In this document: in pieces, positions 30,201-44,500 of the stretch | How the letters are laid out: each line of letters begins with the position of its first letter | Numbering within the stretch: position 1 is the first letter of the stretch | Source of the DNA: Hydractinia symbiolongicarpus | Lineage: Eukaryota; Cnidaria; Hydrozoa; Anthoathecata; Hydractiniidae | Reading direction: 5' to 3' | Length of the DNA: 64,000 bases | NCBI RefSeq assembly: GCF_029227915.1 | Contig: NC_079887.1 | Coordinates: forward strand, 26,473,650 to 26,537,649 | Position numbers and translations under genes: made by a program | The notes under the pieces: model-generated | The model's input: the letters and a program-made list of their open reading frames with translations, nothing else | Told to the model about the DNA's origin: nothing | The model's database searches: none

Positions 30201-33200
30201 TCTCATCAAAAATGAAAACATTTTTAAAAACTACAAGTCTTATGCTATTTAGTGGTGAAAAAATAATTTAAAAAATCGTTCTGGAAATGAGTTTACTCCC
30301 TGGGTAATTTCTTTGTATACTTTTGACTATACGGGCCGAGTCCGGGATTTAGGGAAATCGCAGGTTTTCGTTTGCCGGCGATTAAACTGCTTTTATTCAG
30401 CGTCTCATCAAAAATGAAAACATTTTTGAAAACTACAAGTCTCATGCGTTTTAGTGGTAAAAAAATAATTTAAAAAATCGTTCGGGAAATGAGTTTACTC
30501 CCTGGGTACTTTCTTTGTATACATTCGACTATACGGGCCAAGCCCCGGATTTACGGGAAAACGCGGGATTTCGTTTGCCGGCGATTAAACCTCTATCATT
30601 AAGCGTCTCATCAAAAATGAAAACATTTTTGAAAACTACAAGTCTCATGCGTTTTAGTGGTGAAAAAATAATTTAAAAAATCGTTCGGAAAAGGAGTTTA
30701 CTCCCTGGTTACTTTCTTTGTATACTTTTGACTATACGGGCCGAGTCCGGGATTTACGGGAAATCGCGGATTTTCGTTTGCCGGCGATTAAACTTCTTTT
30801 ATTCAGCGTCCCATCAAATATGAAAATATTTTTGAAAACTACAAGTCTCATGCGTTTAGTGGTAAAAAAATAATATAAAAAATCGTTCGGGAAATGAGTT
30901 TACTCCCTGGGTACTTTCTTTGTATACTTTTGACTATACGGGCCAAACCCGGGATTTACGGGAAATCGCGGGTTTTCTTTTGCCGGCGATTAAACTTCTT
31001 TTATTCAGCGTCTCATCAAAAATGAAAACATTTTTAAAAACTACAAGTTTTATGCGTTTTAGTGGTGAAAAAATAATTTAAATAATCGTTCTGGAAATGA
31101 GTTTACTCCCTGGGTATTTTCTTTGTATACTTTTGACTATACGGGCCGAGTCCAGGATTTAGGGAAATCGCGGGTTTTCGTTTGCCGGCGATTAAACTAC
31201 TTTTATTCAGCGTCTCATCAAAAATGAAAACATTTTTGAAAACTACAAGTCTCATGCGTTTTAGTGGTGAAAAAATAATTTAAAAAATCGTTCGGGAAAT
31301 GAGTTTACTCCCTGGGTACTTTCTTTGTATACTTTTGACTATACGGGCCAAGCCGGGATTTACGGGAAATCGCGGGTTTTCGTTTGCCGGCGATTAAACT
31401 TCTTTTATTTAGCGTCTCATCAAAAATGAAAACATTTTTAAAAACTACAAGTCTTATGCGTTTTAGTGGTGAAAAAATAATTTAAAAAATCGTTCTGGAA
31501 ATGAGTTAACTCACAGGCTACTTTGTTTGTATACATTTGACTATACGTGCCAAGCCCGGGATTTACGGGAAATCGCGGGTTTTCGTTTGCCGGCGATTAA
31601 ACTGCTTTTATTCAGCGTCTCATCAAAAATGAAAACATTTTTGAAAACTACAAGTCTCATGCGTTTTAGTGGTGAAAAAATAATTTAAAAAATCGTTCGG
31701 GAAATGAGTTTACTCCCTGGGTACTTTCTTGTATACTTTTGACTATACGGGCCGAGTCCGGGATTTACGGGAAATCGCGGATTTTCGTTTGCCGGCGATT
31801 AAACTTCTTTTATTCAGCGTCCCATCAAATATGAAAATATTTTTGAAAACTACAAGTCTCATGCGTTTAGTGGTAAAAAAATAATATAAAAAATCGATCG
31901 GGAAATGAGTTTAGTCCCTGGGTACTTTCTTTGTATACTTTTGACTATACGGGCCAAGCCCGGGATTTACGGGAAATCGCGGGTTTTCGTTTGCCGGCGA
32001 TTAAACTTCTTTTATTCAGTGTCTCATCAAAAATGAAAACATTTTTAAAAACTACAAGTCTTATGCGTTTTAGTGGTGAAAAAATAATTTAAAAAATCGT
32101 TCGGGAAATGAGTTTACTTCCTGGGTACTTTTTTTGTATACTTTTGACTATACGGGCCAAGCCCGGGATTTACGGGAAATCGCGGGTTTTCGTTTGCCGG
32201 CGATTAAACTTTTTTTATTCAGCGTCTCATCAAAAATGAAAACATTTTTAAAAACTACAAGTTTTATGCGTTTTAGTGGTGAAAAAATAATTTAAAAAAT
32301 CGTTCTGGAAATGAGTTTACTCCCTGGGTATTTTCTTTGTATACTTTTGACTATACGGGCCGAGTCCAGGATTTAGGGAAATCGCGGGTTTTCGTTTGCC
32401 GGCGATTAAACTACTTTTATTCAGCGTCTCATCAAAAATGAAAACATTTTTGAAAACTACAAGTCTCATGCGTTTTAGTGGTGAAAAAATAATTTAAAAA
32501 ATCGTTCGGGAAATAAGTTTACTCCCTGGGTACTTTCTTTGTATACTTTTGACTATACGGGCCAAGCCGGGATTTACGGGAAATCGCGGGTTTTCGTTTG
32601 CCGGCGATTAAACTTCTTTTATTTAGCGTCTCATCAAAAATGAAAACATTTTTAAAAACTACAAGTCTTATGCGTTTTAGTGGTGAAAAAATAATTTAAA
32701 AAATCGTTCTGGAAATGAGTTAACTCACAGGCTACTTTCTTTGTATACATTTGACTATACGTGCCAAGCCCGGGATTTACGGGAAATCGCGGGTTTTCGT
32801 TTGCCGGCGATTAAACTGCTTTTATTCAGCGTCTCATCAAAAATGAAAACATTTTTGTAAACTACAAGTCTCATGCGTTTTAGTGGTGAAAAAATAATTT
32901 AAAAAATCGTTCGGGAAATGAGTTTACTCCCTGGGTACTTTCTTGTATACTTTTGACTATACGGGCCGAGTCCGGGATTTACGGGAAATCGCGGATTTTC
33001 GTTTGCCGGCGATTAAACTTCTTTTATTCAGCGTCCCATCAAATATGAAAATATTTTTGAAAACTACAAGTCTCATGCGTTTAGTGGTAAAAAAATAATA
33101 TAAAAAATCGTTCGGGAAATGAGTTTACTCCCTGGGTACTTTCTTTGTATACTTTTGACTATACGGGCCAAGCCCGGGATTTACGGGAAATCGCGGGTTT

Positions 33201-34939
33201 TCGTTTGCCGGCGATTAAACTTCTTTTATTCAGCGTCTCATCAAAAATGAAAACATTTTTGAAAACTACAAGTCTTATGCGTTTTAGTGGTGAAAAAATA
33301 ATTTAAAAAATCGTTCGGGAAATGAGTTTACTCCCTGGGTACTTTCTTGTATACTTTTGACTATACGGGCCGAGTCCGGGATTTACGGGAAATCGCGGAT
33401 TTTTGTTTGCCGGCGATTAAACTTCTTTTATTCAGCGTCCCATCAAACATGAAAATATTTTTGAAAACTACAAGTCTCATGCGTTTAGTGGTAAAAAAAT
33501 AATATAAAAAATCGTTCGGGAAATGAGTTTACTCCCTGGGTACTTTCTTTGTATACTTTTGACTATACGGGCCAAGCCCGGGATTTACGGGACATCGCGG
33601 GTTTTCGTTTGCCGGCGATTAAACTTCTTTTATTCAGCGTCTCATCAAAAATGAAAACATTTTTAAAAACTACAAGTCTTATGCGTTTTAGTGGTGAAAA
33701 AGTAATTTAAAAAATCGTTCGGGAAATGAGTTTACTCCCTGAGTACTTTCTTGTATACTTTTGACTATACGGGCCAAGCTCGGGATTTACGGGAAATCGC
33801 GGGTTTTCGTTTGCCGGCGATTAAACTTCTTTTATTCAGCGTCTCATCAAAAATGAAAACATTTTTAAAAACTACAAGTCTTATGCTATTTAGTGGTGAA
33901 AAAATAATTTAAAAAATCGTTCTGGAAATGAGTTTACTCCCTGGGTAATTTCTTTGTATACTTTTGACTATACGGGCCAAGCCCGGGATTTACGGGAAAT
34001 CGCGGGTTTTCGTTTGCCGGCGATTAAACTTCTTTTATTCAGCGTCTCATCAAAAATGAAAACTTTTTTGAAAACTACAAGTCTTATGCGTTTTAGTGGT
34101 GAAAAAATAATTTAAAAAATCGTTCGGGAAATGAGTTTACTCCCTGGGTACTTTCTTGTATACTTTTGACTATACGGGCCGAGTCCGGGATTTACGGGAA
34201 ATCGCGGGTTTTCGTTTGCCGGCGATTAAACTTCTTTTATTCAGTGTCTCATCAAAAATGAAAACATTTTTAAAAACTACAAGTCTTATGCGTTTTAGTG
34301 GTGAAAAAATAATTTGAAAAATCGTTCTGGAAATGAGTTTACTCCCTGGGTACTTTCTTTGTATACTTTTGACTATACGGGCCGAGTCCAGGATTTAGGG
34401 AAATCGCGGGTTTTCGTTTGCCGGCGATTATACTGCTTTTATTCAGCGTCTCATCAAAAATGAAAATATTTTTAGAAACTACAAGTCTTATGCGTTTTAG
34501 TGGTGAAAAAATAATTTAAAAAATCGTTCTGGAAATGAGTTAACTCACAGGGTACTTTCTTTGTATACATTTGACTATACGTGCCAAGCCCGGGATTTAG
34601 GGAAATCGCAGGTTTTCGTTTGCCGGCGATTAAACTTCTTTTATTCAGCGTCTCATCAAAAATGAAAACATTTTTAAAAACTACAAGTCTCATGCGTTTT
34701 AGTGGTGAAAAATTAATTTAAAAAATCGTTCGGGAAATGAGTTTACTCCCTGGGTACTTTCTTTGTATACTTTTGACTATACGGGCCAAGCCGGGATTTA
34801 CGGGAAATCGCGGGTTTTCGTTTGCCGGCGATTAAACTGCTTTTATTCAGCGTCTCATCAAAAATGAAAACATTTTTGAAAACTACAAGTCTCATGCGTT
34901 TTAGTGGTGAAAAAATAATTTAAAAAATCGTTCGGGAAA

Positions 34940-37900
34940 TGAGTTTACTCCCCGGGTTCTTTCTTCTATACTTTTGACTATACGGGCCGAGTCCGGGATT
35001 TACGGGAAATCGCGGATTTTCGTTTGCCGGCGATTAAACTTCTTTTATTCAGCGTCCCATCAAATATGAAAATATTTTTGAAAACTACAAGTCTCATGCG
35101 TTTAGTGGTAAAAAAATAATATAAAAAATCGTTCGGGAAATGAGTTTACTCCCTGGGTACTTTCTTTGTATACTTTTGACTATACGGGCCAAGCCCGGGA
35201 TTTACGGGAAATCGCGGGTTTTCGTTTGCCGGCGATTAAACTTCTTTTATTCAGCGTCTCATCAAAAATGAAAACATTTTTAAAAACTACAAGTCTTATG
35301 CGTTTTAGTGGTGAAAAAATAATTTAAAAAATCGTTCGGGAAATGAGTTTATTCCCTGGGTACTTTTTTGTATACTTTTGACTATACGGGCCGAGTCCGG
35401 GATTTAGGGAAATCGCAGGTTTTCGTTTGCCGGCGATTAAACTGCTTTTATTCAGCGTCTCATCAAAAATGAAAACATTTTTGAAAACTACAAGTCTCAT
35501 GCGTTTTAGTGGTAAAAAAATATTTTAAAAAATCGTTCGGGAAATGAGTTTACTCCCTGGGTACTTCCTTTGTATACTTTTGACTATACGGGCCAAGCCC
35601 AGGATTTACGGGAAATCGCGGGTTTTCGTTTGCCGGCGATTAAACTTCTTTTATTCAGTGTCTCATCAAAAATGAAAACATTTTTAAAAACTACAAGTCT
35701 TATGCGTTTTAGTGGTGAAAAAATAATTTGAAAAATCGTTCTGGAAATGAGTTTACTCCCTGGGTACTTTCTTTGTATACTTTTGACTATACGGGCCGAG
35801 TCCAGGATTTAGGGAAATCGCGGGTTTTCGTTTGCCGGCGATTAAACTGCTTTTATTCAGCGTCTCATCAAAAATGAAAATATTTTTAGAAACTACAAGT
35901 CTTATGCGTTTTAGTGGTGAAAAAATAATTTAAAAAATCGTTCTGGAAATGAGTTAACTCACAGGGTACTTTCTTTGTATACATTTGACTATACGTGCCA
36001 AGCCCGGGATTTACGGGATATCGCGGGTTTTCGTTTCCCGGCGATTAAACTGCTTTTATTCAGCGTCTCATCAAAAATGAAAAGATTCTTGAAAACTACA
36101 AGTCTCATGCGTTTTAGTGGTGAAATAATAATTTAAAAAATGGTTTGGGAAACGAGTTTACTCCCTGGGTACTTTCTTTGTATACTTTTGACTATACGGG
36201 CCGAGTCCAGGATTTACGGGAAATCGCGGGTTTTCGTTTGCCGGCGATTAAACTTCTTTTATTCAGTGTCTCATCAAAAATGAAAACATTTTTAAAAACT
36301 ACAAGTCTTATGCGTTTTAGTGGTGAAAAAATAATTTGAAAAATCGTTCTGGAAAGAAGTTTACTCCCTGGGTACTTTCTTTGTATACTTTTGACTATAC
36401 GGGCCGAGTCCAGGATTTAGGGAAATCGCGGGTTTTCGTTTGCCGGCGATTAAACTGCTTTTATTCAGCGTCTCATCAAAAATGAAAATATTTTTAGAAA
36501 CTACAAGTCTTATGCGTTTTAGTGGTGAAAAAATAATTTAAAAAATCGTTCTGGAAATGAGTTAACTCACAGGGTACTTTCTTTGTATACATTTGACTGT
36601 ACGTGCCAAGCCCGGGATTTACGGGATATCGCGGGTTTTCGTTTCCCGGCGATTAAACTGCTTTTATTCAGCGTCTCATCAAAAATGAAAAGATTCTTGA
36701 AAACTACAAGTCTCATGCGTTTTAGTGGTGAAATAATAATTTAAAAAATGGTTTGGGAAATGAGTTTACTCCCTGGGTACTTTCTTTGTATACTTTTGAC
36801 TATACGGGCCGAGTCCAGGATTTACGGGAAATCGCAGGTTTTCGTTTGCCGGCGATTAAACTTCTTTTATTCAGCGTCTCATCAAAAATGAAAACATTTT
36901 TAAAAACTACAAGTCTCATGCGTTTTAGTGGTGAAAAATTAATTTAAAAAATCGTTCGGGAAATGAGTTTACTCCCTGGGTACTTTCTTTGTATACTTTT
37001 GACTATACGGGCCAAGCCGGGATTTACGGGAAATCGCGGGTTTTCGTTTGCCGGCGATTAAACTGCTTTTATTCAGCGTCTCATCAAAAATGAAAACATT
37101 TTTGAAAACTACAAGTCTCATGCGTTTTAGTGGTGAAAAAATAATTTAAAAAATCGTTCGGGAAATGAGTTTACTCCCCGGGTTCTTTCTTCTATACTTT
37201 TGACTATACGGGCCGAGTCCGGGATTTACGGGAAATCGCGGATTTTCGTTTGCCGGCGATTAAACTTCTTTTATTCAGCGTCCCATCAAATATGAAAATA
37301 TTTTTGAAAACTACAAGTCTCATGCGTTTAGTGGTAAAAAAATAATATAAAAAATCGTTCGGGAAATGAGTTTACTCCCTGGGTACTTTCTTTGTATACT
37401 TTTGACTATACGGGCCAAGCCCGGGATTTACGGGAAATCGCGGGTTTTCGTTTGCCGGCGATTAAACTTCTTTTATTCAGCGTCTCATCAAAAATGAAAA
37501 CATTTTTAAAAACTACAAGTCTTATGCGTTTTAGTGGTGAAAAAATAATTTAAAAAATCGTTCGGGAAATGAGTTTATTCCCTGGGTACTTTTTTGTATA
37601 CTTTTGACTATACGGGCCAAGCCCGGGATTTCCGGGAAATCGCGAATTTTCGTTTGCCGGCGATTAAACTGCTTTTATTCAGCGTCTCATCAAAAATGAA
37701 AACATTTTTGAAAACTACAAGTCTCATGCGTTTTAGTGGTGAAAAAAAAATTTAAAAAATCGTTCGGGAAATGAGTTTACTCCCTGGGTACTTTCTTGTA
37801 TACTTTTGACTATACGGGCCGAGTCCGGGATTTAGGGAAATCGCAGGTTTTCGTTTGCCGGCGATTAAACTGCTTTTATTCAGCGTCTCATCAAAAATGA

Positions 37901-40900
37901 AAACATTTTTGAAAACTACAAGTCTCATGCGTTTTAGTGGTAAAAAAATAATTTAAAAAATCGTTCGGGAAATGAGTTTACTCCCTGGGTACTTCCTTTG
38001 TATACTTTTGACTATACGGGCCAAGCCCGGGATTTACGGGAAATCGCGGGTTTTCGTTTGCCGGCGATTAAACTTCTTTTATTCAGTGTCTCATCAAAAA
38101 TGAAAACATTTTTAAAAACTACAAGTCTTATGCGTTTTAGTGGTGAAAAAATAATTTGAAAAATCGTTCTGGAAATGAGTTTACTCCCTGGGTACTTTCT
38201 TTGTATACTTTTGACTATACGGGCTGAGTCCAGGATTTAGGGAAATCGCGGGTTTTCGTTTGCCGGCGATTAAACTGCTTTTATTCAGCGTCTCATCAAA
38301 AATGAAAATATTTTTAGAAACTACAAGTCTTATGCGTTTTAGTGGTGAAAAAATAATTTAAAAAATCGTTCTGGAAATGAGTTAACTCACAGGGTACTTT
38401 CTTTGTATACATTTGACTATACGTGCCAAGCCCGGGATTTACGGGATATCGCGGGTTTTCGTTTCCCGGCGATTAAACTGCTTTTATTCAGCGTCTCATC
38501 AAAAATGAAAAGATTCTTGAAAACTACAAGTCTCATGCGTTTTAGTGGTGAAATAATAATTTAAAAAATGGTTTGGGAAATGAGTTTACTCCCTGGGTAC
38601 TTTCTTTGTATACTTTTGACTATACGGGCCGAGTCCAGGATTTACGGGAAATCGCAGGTTTTCGTTTGCCGGCGATTAAACTTCTTTTATTCAGCGTCTC
38701 ATCAAAAATGAAAACATTTTTAAAAACTACAAGTCTCATGCGTTTTAGTGGTGAAAAAATAATTTTAAAAATCGTTCTGGAAATGAGTTTACTCCCTGGG
38801 TACTTTCTTTGTATACTTTTGACTATACGGGCCGAGTCCAGGATTTAGGGAAATCGCGGGTTTTCGTTTGCCGGCGATTAAACTGCTTTTATTCAGCGTC
38901 TCATCAAAAATGAAAATATTTTTAGAAACTACAAGTCTTATGCGTTTTAGTGGTGAAAAAATAATTTAAAAAATCGTTCTGGAAATGAGTTAACTCACAG
39001 GGTACTTTCTTTGTATACATTTGACTATACGTGCCAAGCCCGGGATTTACGGGATATCGCGGGTTTTCGTTTCCCGGCGATTAAACTGCTTTTATTCAGC
39101 GTCTCAACAAAAATGAAAAGATTCTTGAAAACTACAAGTCTCATGCGTTTTAGTGGTGAAATAATAATTTAAAAAATGGTTTGGGAAATGAGTTTACTCC
39201 CTGGGTACTTTCTTTGTATACTTTTGACTATACGGGCCAAGCCGGGATTTACGGGAAATCGCGGGTTTTCGTTTGCCGGCGATTAAACTGCTTTTATTCA
39301 GCGTCTCATCAAAAATGAAAATATTTTTAGAAACTACAAGTCTTATGCGTTTTAGTGGTGAAAAAATAATTTAAAAAATCGTTCTGGAAATGAGTTAACT
39401 CACAGGGTACTTTCTTTGTATACATTTGACTATACGTGCCAAGCCCGGGATTTACGGGATATCGCGGGTTTTCGTTTCCCGGCGATTAAACTGCTTTTAT
39501 TCAGCGTCTCATCAAAAATGAAAAGATTGTTGAAAACTACAAGTCTCATGCGTTTTAGTGGTGAAATAATAATTTATAAAATGGTTTGGGAAATGAGTTT
39601 ACTCCCTGGGTACTTTCTTTGTATACTTTTGACTATACGGGCCGAGTCCAGGATTTACGGGAAATCGCAGGTTTTCGTTTGCCGGCGATTAAACTTCTTT
39701 TATTCAGCGTCTCATCAAAAATGAAAACATTTTTAAAAACTACAAGTCTCATGCGTTTTAGTGGTGAAAAATTAATTTAAAAAATCGTTCATGAAATGAG
39801 TTAACTCACAGGGTACTTTCTTTGTATACATTTGACTATACGTGCCAAGCCCGGGATTTACGGGATATCGCGGGTTTTCGTTTCCCGGCGATTAAACTGC
39901 TTTTATTCAGCGTCTCATCAAAAATGAAAAGATTGTTGAAAACTACAAGTCTCATGCGTTTTAGTGGTGAAATAATAATTTAAAAAATGGTTTGGGAAAT
40001 GAGTTTACTCCCTGGGTACTTTCTTTGTATACTTTTGACTATACGGGCCGAGTCCAGGATTTACGGGAAATCGCAGGTTTTCGTTTGCCGGCGATTAAAC
40101 TTCTTTTATTCAGCGTCTCATCAAAAATGAAAACATTTTTAAAAACTACAAGTCTCATGCGTTTTAGTGGTGAAAAATTAATTTAAAAAATCGTTCGGGA
40201 AATGAGTTTACTCCCTGGGTACTTTCTTTGTATACTTTTGACTATACGGGCCAAGCCGGGATTTACGGGAAATCGCGGGTTTTCGTTTGCCGGCGATTAA
40301 ACTGCTTTTATTCAGCGTCTCGTCAAAAATGAAAACATTTTTGAAAACTACAAGTCTCATGCGTTTTAGTGGTGAAAAAATAATTTAAAAAATCGTTCGG
40401 GAAATGAGTTTACTCCCCGGGTTCTTTCTTCTATACTTTTGACTATACGGGCCGAGTCCGGGATTTACGGGAAATCGCGGATTTTCGTTTGCCGGCGATT
40501 AAACTTCTTTTATTCAGCGTCCCATCAAATATGAAAATATTTTTGAAAACTACAAGTCTCATGCGTTTAGTGGTAAAAAAATAATATAAAAAATCGTTCG
40601 GGAAATGAGTTTACTCCCTGGGTACTTTCTTTGTATACTTTTGACTATACGGGCCAAGCCCGGGATTTACGGGAAATCGCGGGTTTTCGTTTGCCGGCGA
40701 TTAAACTTCTTTTATTCAGCGTCTCATCAAAAATGAAAACATTTTTAAAAACTACAAGTCTTATGCGTTTTAGTGGTGAAAAAATAATTTAAAAAATCGT
40801 TCGGGAAATGAGTTTATTCCCTGGGTACTTTCTTTGTATACTTTTGACTATACGGGCCAAGCCCGGGATTTACGGGAAATCGCGGGTTTTCGTTTGCCGG

Positions 40901-41500
40901 CGATTAAACTGCTTTTATTCAGCGTCTCATCAAAAATGAAAACATTTTTGAAAACTACAAGTCTCATGCGTTTTAGTGGTGAAAAAATAATTTAAAAAAT
41001 CGTTCGGGAAATGAGTTTACTCCCTGGGTACTTTCTTGTATACTTTTGACTATACGGGCCGAGTCCGGGATTTAGGGAAATCGCAGGTTTTCGTTTGCCG
41101 GCGATTAAACTGCTTTTATTCAGCGTTTCATCAAAAATGAAAACATTTTTAAAAACTACAAGTCTCATGCGTTTTAGTGGTAAAAAAATAATTTAAAAAA
41201 TCGTTCGGGAAATGAGTTTACTCCCTGGGTACTTCCTTTGTATACTTTTGACTATACGGGCCAAGCCCGGGATTTACGGGAAATCGCGGGTTTTCGTTTG
41301 CCGGCGATTAAACTTCTTTTATTCAGTGTCTCATCAAAAATGAAAACATTTTTAAAAACTACAAGTCTTATGCGTTTTAGTGGTGAAAAAATAATTTGAA
41401 AAATCGTTCTGGAAATGAGTTTACTCCCTGGGTACTTTCTTTGTATACTTTTGACTATACGGGCCGAGTCCAGGATTTAGGGAAATCGCGGGTTTTTGTT
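34940..41500 (+). repeat. Duplicated blocks at 11- and 16-monomer offsets
   Basis: The rare CCCGGGTTCTTTCTTC variant occurs at 34951, 37177 and 40416. The offsets are 2226 bp (11 units) and 3239 bp (16 units). The following monomers, including the CTTCCTTTGTATAC variant near 37993 and 41232, keep the same order. Between them, a type-D triplet with AAAATGGTTTGGG repeats every 608 bp or less from about 36.0 to 39.9 kb. Confidence 0.75.
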
Positions 41501-44500
41501 TGCCGGCGATTAAACTGCTTTTATTCAGCGTCTCATCAAAAATGAAAACATTTTTGAAAACTACAAGTCTCATGCGTTTTAGTGGTGAAAAAATAATTTA
41601 AAAAATCGTTCGGGAAATGAGTTTACTCCCTGGGTACTTTCTTGTATACTTTTGACTATACGGGCCGAGTCCGGGATTTAGGGAAATCGCAGGTTTTCGT
41701 TTGCCGGCGATTAAACTGCTTTTATTCAGCGTCTCATCAAAAATGAAAACATTTTTGAAAACTACAAGTCTCATGCGTTTTAGTGGTAAAAAAATAATTT
41801 AAAAAATCGTTCGGGAAATGAGTTTACTCCCTGGGTACTTCCTTTGTATACTTTTGACTATACGGGCCAAGCCCGGGATTTACGGGAAATCGCGGGTTTT
41901 CGTTTGCCGGCGATTAAACTTCTTTTATTCAGTGTCTCATCAAAAATGAAAACATTTTTAAAAACTACAAGTCTTATGCGTTTTAGTGGTAAAAAAATAA
42001 ATTGAAAAATCGTTCTGGAAATGAGTTTACTCCCTGGGTACTTTCTTTGTATACTTTTGACTATACCGGCCGAGTCCAGGATTTAGGGAAATCGCGGGTT
42101 TTTGTTTGCCGGCGATTAAACTGCTTTTATTCAGCGTCTCATCAAAAATGAAAATATTTTTAGAAACTACAAGTCTTATGCGTTTTAGTGGTGAAAAAAT
42201 AATTTAAAAAATCGTTCTGGAAATGAGTTAACTCACAGGGTACTTTCTTTGTATACATTTGACTATACGTGCCAAGCCCGGGATTTACGGGATATCGCGG
42301 GTTTTTGTTTCCCGGCGATTAAACTGCTTTTATTCAGCGTCTCATCAAAAATGAAAAGATTCTTGAAAACTACAAGTCTCATGCGTTTTAGTGGTGAAAT
42401 AATAATTTAAAAAATGGTTTGGGAAATGAGTTTACTCCCTGGGTACTTTCTTTGTATACTTTTGACTATACGGGCCGAGTCCAGGATTTACGGGAAATCG
42501 CAGGTTTTCGTTTGCCGGCGATTAAACTTCTTTTATTCAGCGTCTCATCAAAAATGAAAACATTTTTAAAAACTACAAGTCTCATGCGTTTTAGTGGTGA
42601 AAAATTAATTTAAAAAATCGTTCGGGAAATGAGTTTACTCCCTGGGTACTTTCTTTGTATACTTTTGACTATACGGGCTAAGCCGGGATTTACGGGAAAT
42701 CGCGGGTTTTCGTTTGCCGGCGATTAAACTGCTTTTATTCAACGTCTCATCAAAAATGAAAACAATTTTGAAAACTACAAGTCTCATGCGTTTTAGTGGT
42801 GAAAAAATAATTTAAAAAATCGTTCAGGAAATGAGTTTACTCCCTGGGTACTTTCTTTGTATACTTTTGACTATACGGGCCGAGTCCGGGATTTACGGGA
42901 AATCGCGGATTTTCGTTTGCCGGCGATTAAACTTCTTTTATTCAGCGTCCCATCAAATATGAAAATATTTTTGAAAACTACAAGTCTCATGCGTTTAGTG
43001 GTAAAAAAATAATATAAAAAATCGTTCGGGAAATGAGTTTACTCCCTGGGTACTTTCTTTGTATACTTTTGACTATACGGGCCAAGCCCGGGATTTACGG
43101 GAAATCGCGGGTTTTCGTTTGCCGGCGATTAAACTTCTTTTATTCAGCGTCTCATCAAAAATGAAAACATTTTTAAAAACTACAAGTCTTATGCTTTTTA
43201 GTGGTGAAAAAATAATTTAAAAAATCGTTCGGGAAATGAGTTTATTCCCTGGGTACTTTCTTTGTATACTTATGACTATACGGGCCAAGCCCGGGATTTA
43301 CGGGAAATCGCGGGTTTTCGTTTGCCGGCGATTAAACTGCTTTTATTCAGCGTCTCATCAAAAATGAAAACATTTTTGAAAACTACAAGTCTCATGCGTT
43401 TTAGTGGTGAAAAAATAATTTAAAAAATCGTTCGGGAAATGAGTTTACTCCCTGGGTACTTTCTTGTATACTTTTGACTATACGGGCCGAGTCCGGGATT
43501 TACGGGAAATCGCGGATTTTCGTTTGCCGGCGATTAAACTTCTTTTATTCAGCGTCCCATGAAATATGAAAATATTTTGGAAAACTACAAGTCTCATGCG
43601 TTTAGTGGTAAAAAAATAATATAAAAAATCGTACGGGAAATGAGTTTACTCCCTGGGTACTTTCTTTGTATACTTTTGACTATACGGGCCATGCCCGGGA
43701 TTTACGGGACATCGCGGGTTTTCGTTTGCCGGCGATTAAACCTCTTTTATTCAGCGTCTCATCAAAAATGAAAACATTTTCAAAAACTACAAGTCTTATG
43801 CGTTTTAGTGGTGAAAAGGTAATTTAAAAAATCGTTCGGGAAATGAGTTTACTCCCTGGGTACTTTCTTTGTATACTTTTGACTATACGGGCCAGGTCCG
43901 GGATTTACGGGAAATCGCGGGTTTCCGTTTGCCGGCGATTAAACTTCTTTTATTCAGGGTCTCATCAAAAATGAAAACATTTTTGAAAACTACAAGTCTC
44001 ATGCGTTTTAGTGGTGAAAAAATAATTTAAAAAATCGTTCGGGAAATGAGTTTATTCCCTGGGTACTTTCTTTGTATACTTATGACTATACGGGCCAAGC
44101 CCGGGATTTACGGGAAATCGCGGGTTTTCGTTTGCCGGCGATTAAACTGCTTTTATTCAGCGTCTCATCAAAAATGAAAACATTTTTGAAAACTACAAGT
44201 CTCATGCGTTTTAGTGGTGAAAAAATAATTTAAAAAATCGTTCGGGAAATGAGTTTACTCCCTGGGTACTTTCTTTGTATACTTTTGACTATACGGGCCG
44301 AGTCCAGGATTTAGGGAAATCGCGGGTTTTTGTTTGCCGGCGATTAAACTGCTTTTATTCAGCGTCTCATCAAAAATGAAAACATTTTTGAAAACTACAA
44401 GTCTCATGCGTTTTAGTGGTGAAAAAATAATTTAAAAAATCGTTCGGGAAATGAGTTTACTCCCTGGGTACTTTCTTGTATACTTTTGACTATACGGGCC

